Source: a virus. Taken from it: DNA of 53,405 nt. Made by a program: the position numbers and the translations under genes. How positions within the stretch are numbered: the stretch's first letter is position 1; the number at the start of each line of letters is the position of its first letter. Location of the stretch: positions 1-53,405 of IMG/VR virus record IMGVR_UViG_3300042402_002711; one strand, 5' to 3'. Shown in pieces: positions 23,588 through 31,344 of the stretch. The notes beneath the pieces were generated by a model, which searched no databases, was not told where the DNA came from, and worked only from the letters and a program-made list of their open reading frames with translations.

Positions 23588-24625
23588 TCATAGGCTTAGG
23601 CTGTCTGTATACAGATCACGGATCACTGTTTTTAGTTTTTCTTTGTCTATGGTAATTTCCATACCATCTATTGTCTCATTTATAAGTTCAACCGTTCCCT
23701 TTGACATATCAATCCGTTCTTCCCCGAACTCCTCCTCTGCGTGTTCCTCTACTATCGAAAGGTTTGCCACTCCAGCGGCTATCAGCCCCTCACAGAGGCT
23801 TCCAAAGGCGATCTCGTCCCGTTTCCCTGTCACGACGATACGCAGATAAGAGTCCTTGTATCGGGCAAGATCAAGCCCACTATAATTGCTCTCCGTATCG
23901 TTGTAGAACAACTTATGGTACATCTTATGTGGATTTTCTACAAATTCCAACCCGAGAGTCTTCGTGTCAAAGACATGAAATCCCTTTCTCTCGTTTACAT
24001 CCGAAAAATTGAGGTCATACTGTGTACCAAGATAGTGCACATTTCCCCTGTACTGTCGGCAATGGAAGTGACCAGACATTACAAGATCAAACTTATGGAG
24101 AATATTGTCAGACATTCCTCCATTATGGTTGATGCCTCGCATAACCTCATAGCCGTCCAGTTCTAGATGCCCTACAAGCACTGGTGCAACAGAGGAGTCC
24201 AATGCCTCTTCACACTCTTCACTATTCTCACGATTCACCCAAGGAAGAAAAAGAACAGAACAACCATCAAAATCTACGGTTGTTGGAGTTTCGTAAAGGT
24301 GAATATGGTTGTGAAATAGTTCACGAAGAGAATTGAGATTGTTTGTATTCTTCCAATAGGTGTCGTGGTTTCCTGTAATGCAGTGTACCTCTACACCCAT
24401 CTCCTCTAGAGGAGTAAAGAATCTCTTCTTTACGAGTGAAAGAGTATTGAAATTGACATACTTTCTGCGGTCAAGCAGATCACCCATGTGAATAACTGTG
24501 GTTATGCCATGTTCCTTTAGGTAAGGAAAGAATATCTCCTCAAAAAACTTGAAAGAGTATTCCAAGAATAAAGGAGAATCATTACGGACACCAAAATGGG
24601 TATCAGAGATTACTGCGATCTTCAT
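23588..24625 (-). CDS. 47: Recombination endonuclease subunit gp47 (SbcD/Mre11-like)
   Basis: 345 residues (T4: 339). It is a calcineurin-type phosphoesterase: AVISDTHFGVRND at the N-terminus, IHMGDLLDRRKY near residue 45, CITGNHDTYW near 82, and histidines in VLVGHLELDGYE and VMSGHFHCRQYRG. These supply the two-metal nuclease site. With gp46 it resects DNA ends. The start (AGGAAACCG before ATG) lies inside the end of gene 55 (23-base overlap), giving the operon order 55-47. T4 has the same neighbourhood. Confidence 0.96.
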   Translation of the reverse strand: MKIAVISDTHFGVRNDSPLFLEYSFKFFEEIFFPYLKEHGITTVIHMGDLLDRRKYVNFNTLSLVKKRFFTPLEEMGVEVHCITGNHDTYWKNTNNLNSLRELFHNHIHLYETPTTVDFDGCSVLFLPWVNRENSEECEEALDSSVAPVLVGHLELDGYEVMRGINHNGGMSDNILHKFDLVMSGHFHCRQYRGNVHYLGTQYDLNFSDVNERKGFHVFDTKTLGLEFVENPHKMYHKLFYNDTESNYSGLDLARYKDSYLRIVVTGKRDEIAFGSLCEGLIAAGVANLSIVEEHAEEEFGEERIDMSKGTVELINETIDGMEITIDKEKLKTVIRDLYTDSLSL

Positions 24626-25226
24626 CGGTTTCCTCGAAAAGATTCTCTAGACCTTTAGGCTTCTTTGCCTTCTTCTTTTTCTTGCCTCTTTTGTCTTCTT
24701 TTTCTAGTTCCCGTGTAAAATTGTCGATATCGTTTTCAGAAAGGTCAAATTTCTTTGCAGCAAAATCACGGTATTCAAAAGAAGAATCATTCTCTTCCAA
24801 ACCTTTCATTCTGTTTGCAAACTTACCAAGACTTCCCTCTGCAATCTTGTCTTTTACCATCTTGTATTTGATAAACGACTGCTTCTTTTCCCTTTGAATA
24901 CGGCGAAGAAAGGCATAGTAGATGATTTGTGTAAAATAAGAGAAAGGATTAGAACTCTTGTCTGGATCAAAATTTGCAGCATAGACAACACAGTTTTCGA
25001 CTGCATCGCATATCATCTCATCACGATATGCATAATGTGCAAAATTTGGCTTTGAAGATAGTTGTTCTGCAATCTTTAGAAAACACTCTCCAATATAAGG
25101 AGTAACGGGAGGTTCTTTCTCTCCTGTTTGCTCGGCTTCATGTACTGTTTTCTTCCATTCTTGCATTTCACGGAAGAAACGCTCGTTGTCGATATAGTGG
25201 TCACGCTTTTGTCGTTTGCTGCTCAA
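24603..25226 (-). CDS. 55: Late-transcription sigma factor gp55
   Basis: 207 residues from a TTG start at 25226. AAAGGAG lies 6 bases upstream and the resulting N-terminus MSSKRQKRDHYIDN resembles T4 gp55. A longer GTG start (25259) is rejected because it sits at the -10 of a good promoter. The key sigma region is clear: AYRDEMICDAVENCVVYAANF, SNPFSYFTQIIYYAFLRRIQ and REKKQSFIKYKM. gp55 replaces the host sigma factor and directs RNA polymerase to phage late promoters, aided by gp45. A Lys-rich linker (KEDKRGKKKKKAKK) precedes the C-terminal clamp-binding tail (GLENLFEET). T4 gp55 has 185 residues. Confidence 0.94.
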   Translation of the reverse strand: MSSKRQKRDHYIDNERFFREMQEWKKTVHEAEQTGEKEPPVTPYIGECFLKIAEQLSSKPNFAHYAYRDEMICDAVENCVVYAANFDPDKSSNPFSYFTQIIYYAFLRRIQREKKQSFIKYKMVKDKIAEGSLGKFANRMKGLEENDSSFEYRDFAAKKFDLSENDIDNFTRELEKEDKRGKKKKKAKKPKGLENLFEETDEDRSNL

Positions 25227-25250
25227 CAGAGTCTCCTTTGGTAGTGCAGT

Positions 25251-25279
25251 AGTATGCACCAGAGCGAACAGAAAGTCAA
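25251..25279 (-). promoter_or_regulatory. Sigma70-like promoter of gene 55
   Basis: TTGACT (25279-25274) and CATACT (25256-25251) are separated by exactly 17 bases, a near-consensus host sigma70 promoter. The predicted transcript would begin near 25245, leaving about 20 bases of leader with AAAGGAG before the TTG start of gene 55. This is the best host-type promoter in the window and fits early or middle production of the late sigma factor and the genes behind it. Confidence 0.65.
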
Positions 25280-25393
25280 ATACAATGTTTACCTTTTTAT
25301 TCTAATTCAGCACTTTGTCTATGGCTGGTGGTTCTTTGCACACATAAGTAGTGTGTCAGGATTCAATAATGAACTCTATACTCAGTACAGGGT

Positions 25394-26104
25394 TCATTTA
25401 GGAAACCCAAAACGACCATTCCAACCTGGAGGATGGTCGTCATCTTTTTTAGGCTTCTTGGGAGACTTTCCTTCAGGAGGGTTAGGCTTTGAAGGCGGTT
25501 CTCCTTCTTCATCGTCATCACCAAAATCTTCATCATCGGGCATCTCCTGCCCCCATCCATCAAACATGGGCATATTGAGAATAATATTCAAGAATACATC
25601 AGGTGGCATAGAAAAAGATGCTGTAACCATTGGTGACATTCCACCAGACCCCAGCATTTTTGCTAACATATCATCCAAATTTGGATTTGACTTGCCTGTG
25701 TCTCCACTCTTTTGGATCAAATCCTGAATCATATCATTCATGGTTGTATCTGCGGCTTTCTTTTCCGCAGCCTTCTTGCCTTTTGCTAGTTGAGGCTTTG
25801 GGGTATCCATGATTTTCAATTCTTGTTCATACTTTGCAATAAGATCCGGTGATGGAGTAGCCTCCATCACGATATAGTCATTGGGAATCTCACACTCTAT
25901 TTGAGTTGTGAATTCAAGCCAATCACGAAACACACAAATGGTCTTTCTCACCTGACCTGTAAGAGGATCAAGAAGAGTAGATCTTTGCAGTTGGAGAGGT
26001 CTACTCAAAGGTAGACATCCTTTCTTTGATCCATTTCTCTTTGCTACGATTTCATCGCCACTACGGAGTTTTAGTATGACGAATTCCGATTTCTCTGCTG
26101 TCAT
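25394..26104 (-). CDS. Unknown protein with Sm-like N-terminus and acidic, proline-rich tail
   Basis: 236 residues, AAGGAG upstream. The first ~80 residues (FVILKLRSGDEIVAKRNG, TICVFRDWLEFTTQIECEIP) resemble a small Sm/Hfq-like barrel, in which a strand-rich start and G-D/E-E turn recur. The middle holds a helical stretch (MNDMIQDLIQK). The C-terminus is strongly acidic then basic and proline-rich (MPDDEDFGDDDEEGEPPS). The Sm-like assignment is tentative. It follows uvsW by 10 bases and ends the unit before the gene 55 promoter. An RNA-binding role would suit the acid/base layout but is not shown. Confidence 0.6.
   Translation of the reverse strand: MTAEKSEFVILKLRSGDEIVAKRNGSKKGCLPLSRPLQLQRSTLLDPLTGQVRKTICVFRDWLEFTTQIECEIPNDYIVMEATPSPDLIAKYEQELKIMDTPKPQLAKGKKAAEKKAADTTMNDMIQDLIQKSGDTGKSNPNLDDMLAKMLGSGGMSPMVTASFSMPPDVFLNIILNMPMFDGWGQEMPDDEDFGDDDEEGEPPSKPNPPEGKSPKKPKKDDDHPPGWNGRFGFPK
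25412..25440 (-). terminator. Hairpin at the 3' end of the Sm-like gene
   Basis: ACGACCAT and ATGGTCGT form a perfect 8-base stem with a 13-base loop, followed on the minus strand by TTTTGGG. It lies within the last codons of the gene and before the gene 55 promoter. The short T-run makes it a weak terminator candidate, and some of the symmetry may be coding chance. Confidence 0.3.
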
Positions 26105-26114
26105 TTGTACTCCT

Positions 26115-27680
26115 TCATATATCTAGACGAACTAGACGGTAGTTGAACTTCTCTTGTATGTATAGGTTCACCCTCTCGGTGAGATGCTTGAGGGTATGGT
26201 TACGGTGGGACTTGATTGACAGGTCATCACCAATATCAAACAATTTTGCACACTCTTTGTGTTCGGATTTACGGAGTTGCCGACCAATAGATTGCAGAAC
26301 ACGAATCCTTGACTTTGATGGTGAGGCAAAGATAACATTGTGTAGTCTTCGGATTGAGACTCCAGTCGAGAATGTTCCATATGATGCAACAATGATTGCA
26401 TTTTCGTTTGCCTCTGCCAACTGCCGCACCTCTTCTCTTGCATCCGCTTCTGTGGCTCCATACACCAGGAAAACCTGATGCTTTCCCGCAGAAAGTTTTT
26501 CAATCTGTTCGTGTAGAGCCTTTCCGTGTTCTATGAATTGGAAGAGAACAAGAGTATTTCCCTTTAGATTTACAGCCATCTCGGAAATGAATCGGTTACG
26601 CTTGGGGTTCTCTGTGAGCCATTTGATCTCTTCGGCGTACTTCATTCCCTTTACATCACGCCTCTGATCTTCAGGATATTTGAGAGTAATACACTCAATG
26701 GAAAGATCAGACAGGAGATTCTTGTCCATGAGGTCTTTGGTGCTTGTAACCTTTACAACCTTTCCAAACAGTCCCTCAATGACCAATTTATGTGTCTGTG
26801 AACCGTCAAGTGTTCCTGTTGTTCCTATTCTGTAGTAGGCGTTCTTCGACTTTTCCATGATTGAGGTAAGACTCTTTGCCTTGAATAGATGACACTCGTC
26901 CCCAAATATCGCAAAGAATCCTTCAAAGTAGTCTGCCTTCATGCGGAAGAGCGACTGCCATGTAGAGATAATCACACGGGCTTTGGTTGTCTTCTCTTGT
27001 CCGGAGAAAATAGTCTGGCAGTTTCGCTTTACATCCCATCCGTTTGCCTGTGAATAGTCCAAGAAATCCGAATACATCTGATTGACAAGACCCACTGTGG
27101 GAACAATAAGAAGTATGCGCTTGCTTGGATCTGTTTCAACATGGTCAAGCAAATAACGAATTGTAGAATAGATGACAAGAGACTTTCCGCTTGCAGTCGG
27201 AGAAAGTAGCAAGCACCGTTGATCGTTGATTGCTGTTTCTATTGCATCAATCTGATGGCTGTGTGGAGTGATAGGCTTTCCTGCCGCTGTTAACTGAAGA
27301 CCTGTGAGATATTCTTGTAGTTCTTCTCTTGCTACAGCAGATTGCGGGTAGTCACACTTCTTTAGAAAGTCAAAGGGGTATCCACGGTCTTGTGCAAATT
27401 TCGCAAGGTAGTCGGCAAGTCCTGCATAGAGCCGCTTGTCGTGGGTATTGAAAAGACGAATATTGCCATCCCACATCTTGTTTCGATATGCTGGCATGAA
27501 CTGATATCCAGGAACCTTGAATGTAAAGAAGTCCGAGATCTCTTGCGACACAGATCGTTCGCATTCGACCTTGAGAAATACTGCATCCTGTTGGGTGGCT
27601 ATAATATCATTCATCTCATCCATATTTATGGATTGAGAATCGTCTGAAATATTACAGTCTTCCCACGGATATAGGTTCAT
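26115..27680 (-). CDS. uvsW: UvsW recombination helicase
   Basis: 521 residues (T4: 503). It is a superfamily 2 helicase: Walker A LLLSPTASGKSLVIYSTI near residue 155, a DECH box in AIFGDECHLFKAKS near 255, TGTLDGSQTHKL as motif III, VLFQFIEHG as motif IV, and the motif VI-like ASYGTFSTGVSIRRL and QSIGRQLRKS. The N-terminal region (VPGYQFMPAYRNKMWDGNIRLF) matches the UvsW DNA-binding start. It unwinds R-loops and recombination intermediates, shifting T4-type phages to recombination-driven replication. The ATG overlaps the uvsY stop (ATGA). Confidence 0.95.
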   Translation of the reverse strand: MNLYPWEDCNISDDSQSINMDEMNDIIATQQDAVFLKVECERSVSQEISDFFTFKVPGYQFMPAYRNKMWDGNIRLFNTHDKRLYAGLADYLAKFAQDRGYPFDFLKKCDYPQSAVAREELQEYLTGLQLTAAGKPITPHSHQIDAIETAINDQRCLLLSPTASGKSLVIYSTIRYLLDHVETDPSKRILLIVPTVGLVNQMYSDFLDYSQANGWDVKRNCQTIFSGQEKTTKARVIISTWQSLFRMKADYFEGFFAIFGDECHLFKAKSLTSIMEKSKNAYYRIGTTGTLDGSQTHKLVIEGLFGKVVKVTSTKDLMDKNLLSDLSIECITLKYPEDQRRDVKGMKYAEEIKWLTENPKRNRFISEMAVNLKGNTLVLFQFIEHGKALHEQIEKLSAGKHQVFLVYGATEADAREEVRQLAEANENAIIVASYGTFSTGVSIRRLHNVIFASPSKSRIRVLQSIGRQLRKSEHKECAKLFDIGDDLSIKSHRNHTLKHLTERVNLYIQEKFNYRLVRLDI

Positions 27681-28111
27681 ACTCCACCCAGGAACTTCTT
27701 CCAGTCAATAGCATTGCGAATAAGCCACCCACGATTGGCAATAGCCTTTACGGTTGACTCAATGTAGTCTACACGCTCTTCTTGTAACTGAATTCTTCCC
27801 TTGAGACGGTTCATGTCTTTATCGCCTTCAAGGTACATATCGACATCGTTCTTCAGAACACGGAGTTGGAATGGCTCCCACCCACGCTCTTTGAGAGTAG
27901 TCTCGTCTAGTTTTCCTGTGTAGTATTCATATTTGATACGAGTCAATTCTCCCATGTCATTGCGGAGTTTCTTTAGCATCAGTTTCTCTGAATAGAGGTG
28001 CTTTAGATACTTGTTATGCAACTGTGGGATGCGTAGAGACTCGGTATCAAGTTGAGTTTCGTCAAAGGACAGGTCTTTTTCGATTTGTTCTTGTAGTTCT
28101 TCAAAAGTCAT
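27677..28111 (-). CDS. uvsY: UvsY recombination mediator
   Basis: 144 residues (T4: 137). The N-terminus MTFEELQEQIEKD parallels T4 UvsY, and the helical body with KYEYYTGKLDE and the C-terminal IANRGWLIRNAIDWKKFLGG fits the family. UvsY loads the UvsX recombinase onto single-stranded DNA coated with gp32. The start lacks a clear ribosome site. Upstream bases TGATACAAT look like a -10 but lie too close to the ATG for a normal leader. The adjacency to uvsW is the T4 arrangement. Confidence 0.9.
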   Translation of the reverse strand: MTFEELQEQIEKDLSFDETQLDTESLRIPQLHNKYLKHLYSEKLMLKKLRNDMGELTRIKYEYYTGKLDETTLKERGWEPFQLRVLKNDVDMYLEGDKDMNRLKGRIQLQEERVDYIESTVKAIANRGWLIRNAIDWKKFLGGV

Positions 28112-28144
28112 AGTGTAAGGATTGTATCACGGATTCAGTTGTAA

Positions 28145-28693
28145 TCAATCGAGAGATTCAATATTTACGGTTTTATATGCAAAATTACAGGACACCATCA
28201 TTGGATCTATCTCGGTCATACCGGAATTAAATTCAAAAGACATGAGACTTGTAGGGTAACATCGGCTAAATGTAAACTTTTTCTTTAATTTCTTTGCGTT
28301 GCTGTATATTAGCACAATTATTTCTGAATAAAGATCGGCTGCTGTAACTCCTCCTTCGTTTTCGGAATTTGGTGTTATTGTAGTCATCCAATCGTAAATT
28401 TCTTTCCAGTTATCCATGTTTTCGTCTATGGTGAAATTTACGACAATTTGATCGGATATATCAAGGGCGGATGGTATTGATGTTCTTGGAAATCCAGCAA
28501 AGCCAACATCCATAGAGTTGATGTTTATCGAAGGTATGCTTACAGTTTGTATGAAATGTGTAATCTTTGGTAGTCTGGGAATTACCACTCTAAAAGAAGT
28601 AGGACTAAGGTAGTTTGGTGTTGAAAAATATTTATTCGGTCCTCTTGTTAGAGGAGCATAGTCAGAAAAATCAGTGTATGTTGGTTCAGCCAT
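28145..28693 (-). CDS. 3: Tail completion and sheath stabilizer gp3
   Basis: 182 residues (T4 gp3: 176). SPTSFRVVIPRL, FIQTVSIPSINI, NFTIDENMDNWKEIYDWM and the later TFSRCYPTSLMSFEF share the pattern of gp3 and of the tail-tube fold. gp3 caps the tail tube and last sheath ring. Its place between gene 23 and uvsY is the cyanophage-type order. A tail-tube (gp19) reading is the alternative because the folds are related, but real gp19 genes lie near 34-35 kb. GGGAG precedes the start. Confidence 0.75.
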   Translation of the reverse strand: MAEPTYTDFSDYAPLTRGPNKYFSTPNYLSPTSFRVVIPRLPKITHFIQTVSIPSININSMDVGFAGFPRTSIPSALDISDQIVVNFTIDENMDNWKEIYDWMTTITPNSENEGGVTAADLYSEIIVLIYSNAKKLKKKFTFSRCYPTSLMSFEFNSGMTEIDPMMVSCNFAYKTVNIESLD

Positions 28694-28708
28694 AGGATTC
28701 TCCCATTG

Positions 28709-28716
28709 TATGTATC
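28709..28716 (-). promoter_or_regulatory. Late-promoter-like motif GATACATA before gene 3
   Basis: GATACATA follows the terminator of gene 23 by one base and ends 15 bases before the gp3 start. It could restart transcription for gene 3, with a very short leader. Motif evidence only. Confidence 0.3.
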
Positions 28717-28749
28717 CAAAAGAAAGCAGGGGAGGTTTCCCTCCCCTGC
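28717..28749 (-). terminator. Strong factor-independent terminator of capsid gene 23
   Basis: On the minus strand GCAGGGGAGG, loop GAAA and CCTCCCCTGC make a perfect 10-base GC-rich stem with a stable tetraloop, followed by TTTCTTTT. It lies 38 bases past the gp23 stop. It is the clearest terminator in the window and would isolate the highly expressed capsid transcript from gene 3 and uvsY. No T-run follows it on the other strand. Confidence 0.85.
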
Positions 28750-28787
28750 CTCTACAAGACCTTAGAATCTACTCTTCTCTACCTAGA

Positions 28788-30206
28788 TCAGTTGGTGAAA
28801 CCGTGTAGGTTTGTTACTTGGAAGATGCGGTAGTAGGAGTTTGTACGAGCCTCTACACCGTTTGTATAGTTTAGAACAGATGTGGAGGTTGTAGCAAACG
28901 GATTTGCTGCAATACCGTAACGAGTCTTGAAGCCGATCTTTGGCTGGAAGGTCGTTGGGTCGATTGCACGAACCATTTGTAGTGGAACATATGGGCAGTA
29001 GAAGAAGCCTGCATCATATTGTGAGGTTCCCTTATAACCTACTACACAGAAGTCGGTTCCTGCTGGTGCATATGGGTCGATATAGACCTTAAAGCGACCG
29101 ATTGTTCCGATGAATGTGGTTCCTGTATCGTCTACATCCTTGCCGAATGCGCCTGACTGATTGGACTCAAGGAGTCCTGTCATAGAGAGGGCAGCAGCAA
29201 CATCGGAAGAGCAGATAAGAACATTGCCCTTGCCACGACGAGTTTCCTTTGCGATAACATTGGCTTCACGCTCAATCTGGAAGAACAGACCACGGAAGCG
29301 TTCTGCACTCCAACGACCGTCTGATTCGGTCTGAATATCGAATGCACCACTTGTTGCCATGCCCTGATTAGTAAGAGCACCAAGTTTGGCAATCTGATAG
29401 ATTGTACGAACAACTTCACGATTGATTTCAGAAAGAACTTCGTTCGTGAGGATGTTTGCCAACTCTGTTTCAACATCAAGTCCGTGAACAGCCTTGAGGT
29501 CTTGGGCGATTTCAGAAGAGTACGATGCCTGTAGTGCACGGGAACGAGCAACAACAGATGTACGCTCAATTGAGAAGCCCATCTCTGCAAAGCCATTTCC
29601 ACTTCTAGCATCTTCCATATACTGCGTAGTGGAAGCGATACCAGAGTATGCACTTATGCCCGTTACACCGTCTGTATCATTTACAAGTAAATTGAGTGCA
29701 ATCTGTGCACTGGTGAAGTTTTGAGGGACTCCTGTACCGGATGTCCAACCGAATCCGTAAGTACCACCGAAGCCAGGACCTGTACCTGAGTAGTGGGTCA
29801 GAGGTTCATCCAAGCCCATTGCTTCTGTTTGTGAAGTGCTTGGGTTGCTTCCTGTGTTGTTGTAACGGCTCTTCATGCAGAAGATAAGGCCAGTTGGGGC
29901 TGTCATTGGCTGAACGCCGCAGACATCATATGCAATGAGATTTGGCATTGCACGACGAACGAGTGAGATCATCACTGGATCGAATGCTGCAAGTGCTCCG
30001 TTGCCGCTTGGATTTGCAAGGTTGTTTACGCCACCAAGTACTGCATTGTATGGTGCAGCCTCGTTGAGTGCGTTTTGCTGATTCTCAAGCATGAGGGCAG
30101 TAACGCTCTTGCGGTAGGGATCTTTGATTGCACCAAGTTCGGAATGCTCAAGAATTGGCTTCCACTTCTTTAGTGCTTGTTCTGTTAAGAATGCTGTCGT
30201 GTCCAT
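28788..30206 (-). CDS. 23: Major capsid protein gp23
   Basis: 472 residues. The start resembles T4 (LKKWKPILEHSELGAI), and FDPVMISLVRRAMPNLIAYD with VCGVQPMTAPTGLIF is the gp23 signature. SRALQASYSSEIAQDLKAVH and NREVVRTIYQIAKLG continue it. The precursor is likely trimmed near residue 45-55 by gp21 during maturation; LENQQNALNE is the kind of E-rich site used, but the exact cut is not readable. The protein forms the hexamers of the head. An AAAGGAG site, a TACATA motif and a strong terminator frame the gene. Confidence 0.97.
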   Translation of the reverse strand: MDTTAFLTEQALKKWKPILEHSELGAIKDPYRKSVTALMLENQQNALNEAAPYNAVLGGVNNLANPSGNGALAAFDPVMISLVRRAMPNLIAYDVCGVQPMTAPTGLIFCMKSRYNNTGSNPSTSQTEAMGLDEPLTHYSGTGPGFGGTYGFGWTSGTGVPQNFTSAQIALNLLVNDTDGVTGISAYSGIASTTQYMEDARSGNGFAEMGFSIERTSVVARSRALQASYSSEIAQDLKAVHGLDVETELANILTNEVLSEINREVVRTIYQIAKLGALTNQGMATSGAFDIQTESDGRWSAERFRGLFFQIEREANVIAKETRRGKGNVLICSSDVAAALSMTGLLESNQSGAFGKDVDDTGTTFIGTIGRFKVYIDPYAPAGTDFCVVGYKGTSQYDAGFFYCPYVPLQMVRAIDPTTFQPKIGFKTRYGIAANPFATTSTSVLNYTNGVEARTNSYYRIFQVTNLHGFTN

Positions 30207-30242
30207 TTTCTCTTTCTCCTTTGAAGATTGTAGATTCTTTGG

Positions 30243-30250
30243 TATGTAGT
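30243..30250 (-). promoter_or_regulatory. Late-promoter-like motif ACTACATA before gene 23
   Basis: ACTACATA ends 36 bases before the gp23 ATG. A second AT-rich element, TATAAAAA (30259-30252), closer to the T4 consensus, lies just upstream. One of the two should serve the capsid gene, which must be strongly expressed late. Confidence 0.45.
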
Positions 30251-30267
30251 TTTTTTATATCTTTGAC

Positions 30268-31257
30268 TTACTTGTTGCGGCGAACCATTGCTTTTAGATA
30301 AGCAGCAACATCCGATGTGCTCTCTGTGAGAACTTCTGCTTCTGTTGTCTCTTCAACCTGTACTGTTGATACAGGAGAAGATGTCTTGCTCAAGTAGTTT
30401 TCACGGAGAATTCCTATTTTTGTCTGGAACTCATCGTTTGATGAGTATTCCATATTCTCTGCAAGATTACGAAGACGCTCTACTTGTGTATCCGAGAGTC
30501 CTTCTGTGGTTGTTGCAAAGATTTCTGCTCTCTTGTACTTGTTGAGTTCTTCTGAAAGATTCATTGTCTTTTGAATCTGACGGTTCAACTGCTCTGTGAC
30601 CTTTTGAAGATTTGACGCAGTTTCGTCTAGAAGATCAGTTTGACCTTCTGGAACTTCAATGTTGTGTTCTACGAAAAGATTCTTTAGACCAGAGATAAAT
30701 GACTCTGCGATATCTGTACGAATACCACGCTCAACTGCAAGTTTATTCTCTTCCATCCATTCAGAGATAACATAGTTGAGATAGGAGTCAACCTTTTCTG
30801 TAAGGTCGTTGGTAATAGATTCAACTTCAGACTCTAGAAGTTCTGTGAACTTTGCGGCAAGTTTTTCTTCCACAAGAGAAACACGAGAATTTACTGCTGC
30901 TTCAAAGAGAGTACTAGCCTTCAATTTGAAATCTTCTGATAGTTCTTGTCCAGAGAAAAGAGCGTCCATAGACTCTTTCATCGAGTCCTCTTCATCTTCC
31001 ATTTCCTCTTCGTCTTCCATTTCCTCTTCGTCTTCCATTTCCTCTTCGGTCATTTTAGACTTGGAATAGCCCTCTTCCATTTCCTCTGTGTCGTCTTCAG
31101 ACTCGTCAGATTCCATGTCGTATTCATCTTGCATTTGTCCACGCTGTGCCTTGGAAAGAGACTTCATGGTTTTTGTTTCTTCCATCTTGTGCTTTCCACA
31201 AGTTTCGCACATCTCTTCTTCTTCCATTTCTTCATACTTTTTTGGATTCTTTGCCAT
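30268..31257 (-). CDS. 22: Prohead core scaffold protein gp22
   Basis: 329 residues (T4: 269). It is a very acidic, helical protein in the T4 gp22 position between protease 21 and capsid 23. Residues ~75-95 contain three tandem copies of a six-residue acidic unit (EEEMED), encoded by perfect 18-base DNA repeats. The remainder is coiled (LLDETASNLQKVTEQLNRQI) and the C-terminus is DVAAYLKAMVRRNK. An early C-x-x-C (CETCGKHKMEE) is unusual. gp22 assembles the internal core and is digested by gp21. GGGAG precedes the start. Confidence 0.85.
   Translation of the reverse strand: MAKNPKKYEEMEEEEMCETCGKHKMEETKTMKSLSKAQRGQMQDEYDMESDESEDDTEEMEEGYSKSKMTEEEMEDEEEMEDEEEMEDEEDSMKESMDALFSGQELSEDFKLKASTLFEAAVNSRVSLVEEKLAAKFTELLESEVESITNDLTEKVDSYLNYVISEWMEENKLAVERGIRTDIAESFISGLKNLFVEHNIEVPEGQTDLLDETASNLQKVTEQLNRQIQKTMNLSEELNKYKRAEIFATTTEGLSDTQVERLRNLAENMEYSSNDEFQTKIGILRENYLSKTSSPVSTVQVEETTEAEVLTESTSDVAAYLKAMVRRNK
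30995..31048. repeat. Three perfect 18-base repeats in gene 22
   Basis: The unit tcttccatttcctcttcg occurs three times in a row with no differences (30995-31012, 31013-31030, 31031-31048). It keeps the frame and encodes an acidic EEEMED-type motif in the scaffold protein. Copy number could vary by slippage. Confidence 0.9.
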
Positions 31258-31297
31258 TGGTAATGCTCCCGTGCTTTCTAAGGTTTCATTGCTTTCA

Positions 31298-31305
31298 TAT
31301 ATATA
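31298..31305 (-). promoter_or_regulatory. Late-promoter-like motif TATATATA before gene 22
   Basis: TATATATA in the context GATTATATATATG lies 40 bases before the gp22 start, next to a hairpin at the end of gene 21. It is close to the T4 late consensus TATAAATA (one difference). A late promoter for 22-23 is plausible. Confidence 0.4.
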
Positions 31306-31307
31306 AT

Positions 31308-31344
31308 CTCACAGTTTTGACAGAAAATCTCTGAAAACTGTGAG
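31308..31344 (-). terminator. 11-base inverted repeat at the 3' end of gene 21
   Basis: CTCACAGTTTT and AAAACTGTGAG pair perfectly across a 15-base loop that itself can form a 4-base stem (CAGA/TCTG). The structure spans the last codons and stop of gp21 and is followed by ATTATATATATG, so it lacks a true T-run. A terminator, mRNA-stability or processing hairpin are all possible. Confidence 0.45.

Noticed and set aside
25227-25259. Longer gp55 from GTG 25259
   Set aside because: The GTG precedes the -10 hexamer CATACT and no ribosome site lies before it; TTG 25226 has AAAGGAG and a T4-like N-terminus.
28121-28129. TGATACAAT as an extended -10 for uvsY
   Set aside because: Only 9 bases separate it from the start codon, too few for a normal leader, and no -35 is clear.
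30946-31306. Plus-strand frame rich in His-Phe-Leu-Phe repeats
   Set aside because: Mirror of the acidic repeat of gp22; no ribosome site and no sense as a protein.
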